A DNA stretch of 5,881 nucleotides from Treponema sp. (GTDB taxonomy: Bacteria; Spirochaetota; Spirochaetia; Treponematales; Treponemataceae): contig JAAVAM010000046.1 of assembly GCA_014804085.1 (NCBI GenBank), positions 54,172-60,052 of the forward strand, given 5' to 3'. Each line of letters begins with the position of its first letter. Position 1 is the first letter of the stretch. The position numbers were made by a program, and so were the translations under genes. The notes beneath the pieces are model-generated. The model did not search any database. It worked only from the letters and a program-made list of their open reading frames with translations, and was not told where the DNA came from. Of this stretch, positions 1 through 5,614 are shown one piece after another.

Positions 1-1679
1 GCCGCAATCGAAAGCACGAACAAAATGACCAACACGCCAATGCTCAGCCGCCGGTGATGCAGCACCCAACTGACCCCGCGCGCATACGAATTTTCCATAT
101 TGAAGAAAAACCGGTTGAACGCGCGGTTGATACGGTCGCCCACACTGTCGCCGCTGTCATCGATTTTGTCAATCCGCAGGTACTTTGACGTGAGCACGGG
201 CACCAGGCAGATTGCCACAAGCAGCGAACACAGCAGCGAAAAGATAATCGTATAGGCAAGGTCATGGAACATCTGCCCCATCATGCCCAGCTTTGACTGA
301 AACATCAGCATAGGCAAGAAAATACACACCGACGTGAGCGTACTCGACGTAATGGACATCGCCATTTCCTGCGAGCCGAGAATCGCCGCCACTTTCGGCT
401 TTGCGTCTTTCTGCCGGTAGGCGTAGATATTCTCCAAAACGACGATAGAGTTGTCCACCAACATACCAATGCCGAGCAGCAGACCGACCATAGAAATCGA
501 GTTGATCGTAATGCCCTTGAAATACATCAGGAAGAGCGTAATCAACACGGAAATCGGGATTGCAAGGCCGACGATAATCGTACTTTTGAGCGAGCGCAAG
601 AAAATGAACAGCACCGCAATGGCGAGCAACGCGCCCTGCACGACCGAGGAGACGACCTCGTTAATCGTCTGCTCGATGATGTCCGTCGTGTTGTACGTTT
701 CGGTCAGGCTGACATCCGCGGGCAGTTCCTGTTTCAGCTCGACCAAGGCTTTGCGCACCTTTTTTGCCGCGCTCACGGAATTCTTGCCGCTCTGCTTCTG
801 AATCATCAGCATGACCGACGGCTCGCCGTCAAGATACGCCAGCGTGCTTTCGTCCTTGTAGCCTTCGTACACGTCGGCAATGTCGCGCAGGCGGACGGTG
901 CGCACTTCGGGCGCGTTGAATCCGTCGCTCGCACTCGCCTTGTACGAAATGACCGTGTTCTTCAAGTCTTCCAGGTTCTGATATTTGCCGTTCGCCTTAA
1001 TCGTATAGTTCGTGTCGCCGCTCGTAATCACGCCGCCCGACGACTGAATGTTCTGCGCGCCAATCATCTGCACCACGGAGCTGATTGAAAGCCCGTAAGC
1101 CTCCAAGCGGTCGCGCGGAATTTCCACGTTGATTGACTTTTCGCGCCCGCCGATAACGTTTGCCGACGCAACGCCGTCCAGCTGCTCCAAGCGCGGCTGA
1201 ATAACGTCCTCCGCAAACTGGCGCAGCTCTTCCGGCGTGCGGTTTCCCTGCACCGCAATCATCATAATCGGCATCATGGACGGATCCATGCGGATTGTTA
1301 TCGGGCTGTCCGCATCGTCCGGGAGATACGTGCGCACCATATCTATCTTGTCGCGTATGTCGCCCGCCGCCGCGTCAAGGTTCGTGCCGAATTCAAATTG
1401 CAATATGACGATCGACACGCCCGACTGCGAGCGCGACGACAGTTCTTTCAGCCCGCTCAGACCGGAAAGCGAGCTTTCCAAAATGCGCGTCAGACTCTGC
1501 TCGACTTCTTCCGGGCCGGCGTTTCCATAACTCGTGTAGACAATCATGTACGGCAAATCCATGTCCGGGTACATATCGACGGGAAGGCTCGCCGTACAGT
1601 AAAGACCCAAGCCAATCAGCACAAGAAAAATGAGCAGGGTCGTAGTGGGTTTATTAACACATCGTTCTGAGAGTGTCAT
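1..1679 (-). CDS. RND-family efflux transporter, inner-membrane pump subunit (N-terminal half; 3' part beyond the left edge)
   Basis: Proton-driven export pump of the AcrB/HAE type in the inner membrane, working with the adaptor and channel encoded just upstream. I read 559 residues plus two bases with no stop, so the gene runs out of the window; AcrB-like proteins have about 1030-1050 residues. The start ATG (1677-1679) follows AGGAGA at a normal distance. Visible parts in order: first membrane helix about residues 12-30, then a periplasmic porter domain (about 31-335) that opens with SLPVDMYPDMDLP, the usual place of the family's 'P-V-x-x-x-P' stretch. Membrane helices follow at about 343-361, 366-386, 393-417, 443-461 and 473-495, with a seventh starting near 545. 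Helix 4 carries GIGMLVDNSIVVLENI; Asp409 matches the proton-relay Asp407 of AcrB, while the neighbouring Asp408 position is Asn410. The family call is secure. Substrate cannot be told from sequence; a drug, dye or lipid exporter is more likely than a metal pump. Confidence 0.95.
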   Translation of the reverse strand, partial: MTLSERCVNKPTTTLLIFLVLIGLGLYCTASLPVDMYPDMDLPYMIVYTSYGNAGPEEVEQSLTRILESSLSGLSGLKELSSRSQSGVSIVILQFEFGTNLDAAAGDIRDKIDMVRTYLPDDADSPITIRMDPSMMPIMMIAVQGNRTPEELRQFAEDVIQPRLEQLDGVASANVIGGREKSINVEIPRDRLEAYGLSISSVVQMIGAQNIQSSGGVITSGDTNYTIKANGKYQNLEDLKNTVISYKASASDGFNAPEVRTVRLRDIADVYEGYKDESTLAYLDGEPSVMLMIQKQSGKNSVSAAKKVRKALVELKQELPADVSLTETYNTTDIIEQTINEVVSSVVQGALLAIAVLFIFLRSLKSTIIVGLAIPISVLITLFLMYFKGITINSISMVGLLLGIGMLVDNSIVVLENIYAYRQKDAKPKVAAILGSQEMAMSITSSTLTSVCIFLPMLMFQSKLGMMGQMFHDLAYTIIFSLLCSLLVAICLVPVLTSKYLRIDKIDDSGDSVGDRINRAFNRFFFNMENSYARGVSWVLHHRRLSIGVLVILFVLSIA

Positions 1680-1707
1680 ACGTTCTCCTATTTAAAATTT
1701 GCCGCAG

Positions 1708-2637
1708 TTACATGCCTGCTTCTGTGGTAGAAACGATATTCACCTGCGCGCCGTCGTTCAGCAATGACTGACCTTTGACGATGATTTCGTCGCCTGCTTC
1801 AAGTCCTTTGGCAATTTCCGTGCGGTTGTCCACGGAAATGCCGACGGTAATCGGCTGCTGGCGGACAGTCGCCGCTTTCCGCCCGTCTTTCTGTGATGCC
1901 ACCACGAACACGAACGTCTTGCCCTCGCGGGTAACGATTGCGCTGTTGGGAATGACGATTGCGTCCTGCACGGTGTCGGTCACCAGACGAACGCGCGCGT
2001 ACATGCCCACTTTGATACGGCTGTCGCGCGGGTCAATACGCAGTTTGATTGCCATTGTGCGCGTTGACGTGTCCAAAACCGGGCTGACCTCAAACACGCG
2101 CGCATTGAATTCCACGCCGGGATACGCGTCAAACGTGATGACGGCAGACTGCCCCTGCTTGATACGGCTGATAAACCGTTCCGCAACGTTCACTTTGATT
2201 TCCAGATCGTCGGTGCGGGCAATGCGCGCCACCGTAACCGACTGACTGACCGTCGCGCCGATTGTCGGCGGAATTGACGTAATGCGTCCCGCAATCGGGG
2301 CGCGCACGGGGCTTTCGCTATAATTCATGCCGGGGCGGCTCGCGTCCACGTAGGCAAGCACTTGATCCTTGCGCACCATGTCGCCCACGCTCACCAGAAT
2401 GCGCGAGATTTTTCCCGCCTGATCGGGCATGACGTTCACTGCAGAAACGGAATCCACGTCGCCGCCGAATTCAAGGTATTCATCCAAATTGCCGGGCGCA
2501 GTCTTGTACGAACTGACCGCATAGATGATTTCTGCCTCATCCATAGTCTTTGCCGTCGCGTTTTTCTTGCACCCCGCCGCAAGCACGACCACCGCCGCCG
2601 CAAGCAACATCATTTTTTTTGCGTGTCCGATATGCAT
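1708..2637 (-). CDS. RND efflux periplasmic adaptor (membrane fusion protein), hairpin-less lipoprotein
   Basis: Adaptor that bridges the inner-membrane RND pump and the outer-membrane channel. The 309-residue protein starts at an ATG six bases after AAGGAG. A lipoprotein signal (two Lys, then LLAAAVVVLAAGC) places the lipidated Cys at residue 23, so it should be membrane-anchored in the periplasm. The biotinyl-lipoyl domain is split into residues 67-98 (QAGKISRILVSVGDMV) and 110-140 (PVRAPIAGRIT). A beta-barrel domain follows at about 143-222, and a membrane-proximal domain at about 223-303 (VIPNSAIV, GLEAGDEIIVKGQSLL). Only about 11 residues (99-109) join the lipoyl halves, where AcrA (397 residues) has a long coiled-coil hairpin. 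BesA of Borrelia burgdorferi is known to lack this hairpin too. The gene lies 19 bases after the channel gene and 28 bases before the pump gene. An internal ATGATG at codons 9-10 follows an A8 run and could be a second start. Family assignment is firm. Confidence 0.95.
   Translation of the reverse strand: MHIGHAKKMMLLAAAVVVLAAGCKKNATAKTMDEAEIIYAVSSYKTAPGNLDEYLEFGGDVDSVSAVNVMPDQAGKISRILVSVGDMVRKDQVLAYVDASRPGMNYSESPVRAPIAGRITSIPPTIGATVSQSVTVARIARTDDLEIKVNVAERFISRIKQGQSAVITFDAYPGVEFNARVFEVSPVLDTSTRTMAIKLRIDPRDSRIKVGMYARVRLVTDTVQDAIVIPNSAIVTREGKTFVFVVASQKDGRKAATVRQQPITVGISVDNRTEIAKGLEAGDEIIVKGQSLLNDGAQVNIVSTTEAGM
2613..2620 (-). repeat. A8 homopolymer tract at codons 6-9 of the adaptor gene
   Basis: Eight T on the plus strand read as GCA AAA AAA ATG on the coding strand, a few codons after the start of the lipoprotein gene and directly before ATGATG. 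Slippage in the run would break the frame from the first ATG, but initiation at Met9 or Met10 would restore a protein with a shorter signal sequence that has lost its Lys residues. The tract could be simple chance in a Lys-Lys-Met stretch. Confidence 0.4.
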
Positions 2638-2656
2638 ACTAATCTCCTTGTTTCCG

Positions 2657-4057
2657 TTAGTTTTGTCCTGCCGATGCTTCCGACTGCTGCAAGTCAGAAA
2701 GCACCACGCCCAATGCTTTTTCCAAATCCATGAGCGCGCAGATATAATTATATTTTTGGTTCAACTGCCCGAATTTCGCATCGTTAAGTGATTTTTCTGC
2801 ATCACGAAGATCAAGCAATTCCATCGTGCCGTTGCGATACGAGCGTGCGGACATCTCATAAGCACGTTGTGCAAGTGTCACCGTCCGCCCCATTGCATCA
2901 ATCTGCTCACGCGCCTGATTCAATGTGTCCACTGCCTTACGCACTTCCATTTTTTGATTTTCACGCATAGTCTCCATTGCCAACTCAGCTTGCTTTAATT
3001 TTGCTTTGTTGTCTGCAATTCCTTGCTGGTTTTTCGACCACGGAAGCATATTCGCGATGTTCCATGCAAGCGTCAGACTAAGCGAGCCGCTATCGTACCA
3101 CTTCTCGTCTTTTCCCAAATCACCCCAAAAATGCCATGCACCCTTATCGCCTATGTATGCAGGTTGCAATGCGAAATTCACTGAAAGCGCCGGAATCCAT
3201 GTTCCCAAATTACCTGCTGAAATACCCAGTTTAAGTTGGTCGATGTTACTCTGCAAGGACAGAATATCAAGATTGCTTCCGCCATAACGGGCAAGCAAAT
3301 CGTCCGAGTTCGCCTCAATATAGGTCGGTTCAATCTCACCGACCAATTCAAAATCTGTACCAACAGGAAAGCCTATCAAAAAACCTAACATATCAAATGA
3401 CTGCGCCAGTTCTCGTTCTTTTTGCTCCATATCGGGAATAAGATTTTGATAGGTAACTTCCGCCTGCAAATACGAAATTTCCGGCACAATACCGTTGCGA
3501 TAGTTTGTCTGTGCTTGACTCGCTCGTTGCCGACTATTCTCCAATGTTGTCTGCTGAATCTTTAAATTTTCTTGCTGAAGAAGTAAGCCATAGAAGAACT
3601 TGCGAATCTGCATAGTCGTGTCAATCTGACTTTGTTCCCACGAAATCTTACCGCCCTCAAACGCCGCTTTTGACGCACGTATCTGCTGAATCATTGCCGC
3701 GCTGAAATTCCACCCGAACGAAACGCCGCCAATCGCATTCCAACGCTCTTCCTCGTCATCAAAATTGGACTTAGTAGGATTCATGAGCATATTGCTCGGA
3801 TTGTATTCATTCGAGCGGCTCATCGTACCCGTTACGTTCAGCGAGGGCAACAGGACGTTCCAACCGTATTTTGCCGCGCGGTCTTTCATCTCCAAGTCGA
3901 TTTGCGCACTTTTGAGTGTACGGCTGTTCTGCAACGCATACTCAACCGCCTGATCCACGGTGAGCGTCACTTTTTCCGGTTCGGTTGCCTGTCCTTGCGC
4001 AAATGCCGCCAGCCCAAATCCAAGCAAGCCGGCCGCAAGGAATTTCGTTCTATTCAT
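2657..4057 (-). CDS. TolC-family outer-membrane efflux protein
   Basis: Outer-membrane channel with a periplasmic helical barrel, the exit duct of the tripartite pump. The protein has 466 residues, close to other TolC/OprM-type proteins. It begins with a Sec signal peptide (Asn-Arg-Thr-Lys, then a hydrophobic stretch to about residue 20; cleavage probably after AFA or GQA). It then shows the two internal outer-membrane-efflux repeats typical of the family, about residues 32-228 and 258-452. The repeats share matching helix segments: YRNGIVPEISYLQAEVTYQN near 186 and YRNGTMELLDLRDAEKSLND near 407. Long Gln/Glu/Lys-rich amphipathic helices (about 120-220 and 345-450) fit the helical barrel. Its ATG overlaps the repressor stop in ATGA, and a strong AAGGAGG lies about 10 bases upstream inside the repressor gene, so translation is probably coupled. 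The middle of the gene is AT-richer than its neighbours. The family call is firm; the specific partner is inferred from gene order. Confidence 0.94.
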   Translation of the reverse strand: MNRTKFLAAGLLGFGLAAFAQGQATEPEKVTLTVDQAVEYALQNSRTLKSAQIDLEMKDRAAKYGWNVLLPSLNVTGTMSRSNEYNPSNMLMNPTKSNFDDEEERWNAIGGVSFGWNFSAAMIQQIRASKAAFEGGKISWEQSQIDTTMQIRKFFYGLLLQQENLKIQQTTLENSRQRASQAQTNYRNGIVPEISYLQAEVTYQNLIPDMEQKERELAQSFDMLGFLIGFPVGTDFELVGEIEPTYIEANSDDLLARYGGSNLDILSLQSNIDQLKLGISAGNLGTWIPALSVNFALQPAYIGDKGAWHFWGDLGKDEKWYDSGSLSLTLAWNIANMLPWSKNQQGIADNKAKLKQAELAMETMRENQKMEVRKAVDTLNQAREQIDAMGRTVTLAQRAYEMSARSYRNGTMELLDLRDAEKSLNDAKFGQLNQKYNYICALMDLEKALGVVLSDLQQSEASAGQN

Positions 4058-4074
4058 ACTTCTTTTACCTCCTT
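4054..4074 (-). promoter_or_regulatory. Translational coupling site: ATGA overlap and strong Shine-Dalgarno of the channel gene
   Basis: The repressor ends ...GTATGA, where TGA (4054-4056) shares bases with the channel ATG (4055-4057). AAGGAGG (4068-4074) lies about 10 bases upstream, within the codons for the repressor's last residues. A ribosome finishing the repressor could restart directly on the channel gene, so a truncated repressor could lower channel output. Confidence 0.75.
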
Positions 4075-5322
4075 ATCGATGCCATATTCCATATAATCAA
4101 ACAGTATCTTCAGCGCGTCTCCCAGCCCGTTTTGGTCGAGCGCGCGGTTCGTCCACTGCACTATCAGCGCAACCGAGAGTGCCGACAGCCATGAGACAAA
4201 GTGCCTCGGCGACACCTTCATGCCCGTGCCGAACAGCACGAGCGGGTCGGGGAGCTTCTTTACCCACGGACTCGACAAATCCTGCTCGTCCTTGAACACG
4301 TCGTCCGTAGAAGTCTGCAAAAGCCAGCCGCCAACGGGAATAATCGACGGGCGCAGCATATAATACGAAAGCCGCGTGCGCATCAGAATGTACATATACT
4401 CGCTGAAATTACGCGCCGCACTCACGTTTTCCGTCACCACCGTGTCAACCATGACAAGCTCGCGCTCAATCAGCGACTTTATCATCTGATTCTTGTTGTC
4501 AAAATACTCGTACAGGCTGCTTTTTGCCATGTTCAGCTCTGCCGCAATTTTGTCAACCGTCACGCCCACAAACTTATACTTGACGATTACGTTCGCCAAC
4601 GCCGTAAAAATACGGTCTTCTGGGGGGGGTACGTCCGCACCAATCGCACACAGCGCATCCAACTCGGCAAACCGCTCCCTGCTGATTGCGTCGGGATACA
4701 GCACGTGCCAGGCAGGAACGCTTCGTTTCAGTCCGCCCAGCAACATCCGCACCACGCTGCGGGCAAACGTCTCCGTCGGTTCTGCCACACCGCCGCCCGC
4801 AATCCATTTTTCGCGCAGCTTGATGACAATAAAAATCGTCACGCCGCAATAAATGCTCCGAACATACCGGCGCACGTCCCGCACCACCGGCACATCCCCG
4901 CCTAAGGCAAGCTCGTAGCCGCCCAGATTCTTTACGCCCCGCGCCGTCATCTCGGCGACAAGCCGCCGCTCAAACTGATCACGGACGCACAGATTGCTCA
5001 GCATATAATTGATATAGTACGAATGCTCGGTAAAAAACTGCACCAGAGCGACAAACATCTGCTCGGAAACGCCCGGCTCATCGTCCTGCGCCTCCAGCGA
5101 CCGCAGGCGCTCCGCGAGCGTCTCCACAAAACGCTCGTACATGGCGGCAATCACGGCATCTTTGTCCTTGTAATGCCGATAAATCGCCGCCTTGCTGATG
5201 CCGACCTTTGCCGCCAAATCAGCCATTGAGAACGACCGAAAACGCGGCTCGTTGCAGAACGAAAATGCCGCGTCCAAGATGCGTTCCTTGGTTGTCTTTC
5301 CCGAAGCCGATTTCCCTGCCAT
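4054..5322 (-). CDS. Tandem (double) TetR/AcrR-family transcriptional repressor of the efflux operon
   Basis: Probable ligand-responsive repressor of its own operon. At 422 residues it is about twice the usual TetR length (190-220) and contains two TetR units. Unit 1 has its DNA-binding domain at about 10-60 (MADLAAKVGISKAAIYRHYK) and a helical core to about 208. Unit 2 has its DNA-binding domain at about 237-287 (VTVDKIAAELNMAKSSLYEY, then FDNKNQM) and a second helical core to 422. Both contain the helix-turn-helix pattern with the Tyr-x-x-(Tyr/Phe)-x-x-Lys end typical of the family. The linker (about 209-236) carries three Pro codons built from a C8 run. The ATG at 5322 is the only possible start: the next in-frame codon upstream that matters is a TGA at 5356-5358. 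A clear Shine-Dalgarno is missing; a perfect palindrome occupies that position. Being the first gene, with its stop overlapping the channel start, it should be autoregulated. The ligand is unknown. Either half may have lost DNA binding in practice. Confidence 0.93.
   Translation of the reverse strand: MAGKSASGKTTKERILDAAFSFCNEPRFRSFSMADLAAKVGISKAAIYRHYKDKDAVIAAMYERFVETLAERLRSLEAQDDEPGVSEQMFVALVQFFTEHSYYINYMLSNLCVRDQFERRLVAEMTARGVKNLGGYELALGGDVPVVRDVRRYVRSIYCGVTIFIVIKLREKWIAGGGVAEPTETFARSVVRMLLGGLKRSVPAWHVLYPDAISRERFAELDALCAIGADVPPPEDRIFTALANVIVKYKFVGVTVDKIAAELNMAKSSLYEYFDNKNQMIKSLIERELVMVDTVVTENVSAARNFSEYMYILMRTRLSYYMLRPSIIPVGGWLLQTSTDDVFKDEQDLSSPWVKKLPDPLVLFGTGMKVSPRHFVSWLSALSVALIVQWTNRALDQNGLGDALKILFDYMEYGIDKEVKEV
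4622..4629 (-). repeat. G8/C8 homopolymer tract inside the repressor gene (candidate slippage site)
   Basis: Eight consecutive G on the plus strand read as GTA CCC CCC CCA (Val-Pro-Pro-Pro, residues 231-234) on the coding strand. The run sits between the two TetR units. Removing one base gives a TAA after about 10 new residues (protein about 244 residues). Adding one base gives RRPYFYGVGERNRQV and a stop at 4574 (about 249 residues). Either way only unit 1 survives. Poly-G tracts are established phase-variation sites in treponemes (for example near tpr genes in T. pallidum); that this one varies is inference. Confidence 0.6.
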
Positions 5323-5326
5323 ATTT

Positions 5327-5346
5327 GTTACCGAATATTCGGTAAC
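5327..5346. promoter_or_regulatory. Perfect 20-bp palindrome, likely operator of the TetR-type repressor
   Basis: GTTACCGAATATTCGGTAAC is identical to its reverse complement. It ends four bases before the repressor start codon and begins four bases after the predicted -10 box, so it spans the expected transcription start and the ribosome-binding position. Size, symmetry and position are typical of TetR-family operators next to their own gene. Binding by this particular repressor is inferred from position only. In RNA, ACCGA/TCGGT could also form a small 5-bp hairpin. Confidence 0.8.
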
Positions 5347-5349
5347 GAC

Positions 5350-5378
5350 ACCGTATCAAATATTCAATGCCCTGTCAA
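5350..5378 (-). promoter_or_regulatory. Sigma-70-type promoter of the repressor-efflux operon
   Basis: On the minus strand a perfect -35 box TTGACA (5373-5378) is followed after 17 bases by TACGGT (5350-5355), which keeps the first, second and last bases of TATAAT. A TG one base before it (TGATACGGT) gives an extended -10. The start of transcription would fall near 5343, inside the palindrome, leaving a leader of about 21 bases. This is the only promoter-like match I found before the operon. Confidence 0.7.
5357..5367. promoter_or_regulatory. Possible second, weaker operator-like site in the promoter spacer
   Basis: CAAATATTCAA shares the AATATTC core with the perfect palindrome and is partly symmetric around AATATT. 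Its centre is 25 bp from that of the main operator, and it lies between the -35 and -10 boxes. It is short and AT-rich, so chance similarity is quite possible. It is noted because the repressor has two DNA-binding domains. Confidence 0.25.
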
Positions 5379-5401
5379 CAGAATTTTTGCAAAAACATAA
5401 C

Positions 5402-5435
5402 GGGCAAAAGCGGCAACGGCGCGCTTTTTATGCCC
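5402..5435. terminator. Terminator-like inverted repeat between the two transcription units
   Basis: AAAAGCG (5406-5412) and CGCTTTT (5422-5428) form a 7-bp stem with a 9-base loop. GGGC (5402-5405) and GCCC (5432-5435) can extend it across a small bulge. Read on the minus strand the stem ends in TTTT, and on the plus strand in TTTTT. It lies downstream of the partial gene's stop (5615) and upstream of the operon promoter, where a terminator for that gene would be expected. The core GC stem is short, so efficiency is uncertain. Confidence 0.4.
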
Positions 5436-5444
5436 TTTGCCCCA

Positions 5445-5555
5445 AAAAGTTCCTAGGTTTTGGGCGAAAAGTTCCTAACTTTTTACCAAAAACCTTATAA
5501 GCTTTTGCATGAAAAGTTCCTAGGTTTTTGCCCAAAAGTTCCTACCTTTTTGCCC
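5445..5555. repeat. Five-unit tandem array of 22-bp direct repeats, non-coding
   Basis: Units at 5445-5466, 5467-5488, 5489-5511, 5512-5533 and 5534-5555. Four begin with the identical AAAAGTTCCTA, followed by two variable bases (GG, AC, GG, CC), a run of 4-5 T and a GC-richer tail, often GCCC. The third unit is diverged (23 bp, palindromic CTTATAAG core). The second is a perfect inverted repeat, AAAAGTT-CCT-AACTTTT, followed by one more T (5484). The 22-bp period is not a multiple of three, so the array is not a protein repeat. Units are adjacent with no spacers. Possible roles are a binding array, weak terminators or a dispersed genomic repeat; none is proven. Confidence 0.8.
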
Positions 5556-5614
5556 GCGCAAGCCACGGCACAACGCCTTGACGTTCCGCAAAAAAATCAG
5601 TATGGTAAAGATGC

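Noticed and set aside
451..801. Plus-strand open frame opposite the RND transporter
   Set aside because: Antisense shadow: the minus strand here encodes helices 2-4 of the pump, including the VDNSIVVLENI motif.
1..1679. Frameshift or pseudogene in the pump gene
   Set aside because: The frame is open without interruption from the ATG at 1679 to the window edge and all expected helices and motifs follow in order; it only lacks a stop because the window ends.
1775..2245. Plus-strand open frame (156 codons) opposite the adaptor gene
   Set aside because: Antisense shadow of the adaptor's beta-barrel and membrane-proximal domains; Ser/Thr/Arg-rich with no motif or ribosome-binding site.
4201..4905. 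Long plus-strand open frame (234 codons) opposite the repressor gene
   Set aside because: It lies antisense to a clear two-domain TetR gene, its product is His/Arg-rich without a recognisable motif, and it is explained as a shadow of the coding frame.
4054..5322. Two separate TetR genes fused by a sequencing error at the homopolymer
   Set aside because: In either shifted frame the first half stops quickly, and I see no ATG with a ribosome-binding site just before the second half that would start a separate gene. The double reading frame is the simplest view, though an assembly error at G8 cannot be fully excluded without reads.
5445..5555. CRISPR array
   Set aside because: Units are 22 bp and directly adjacent with no unique spacers of similar length, and no cas gene is present.
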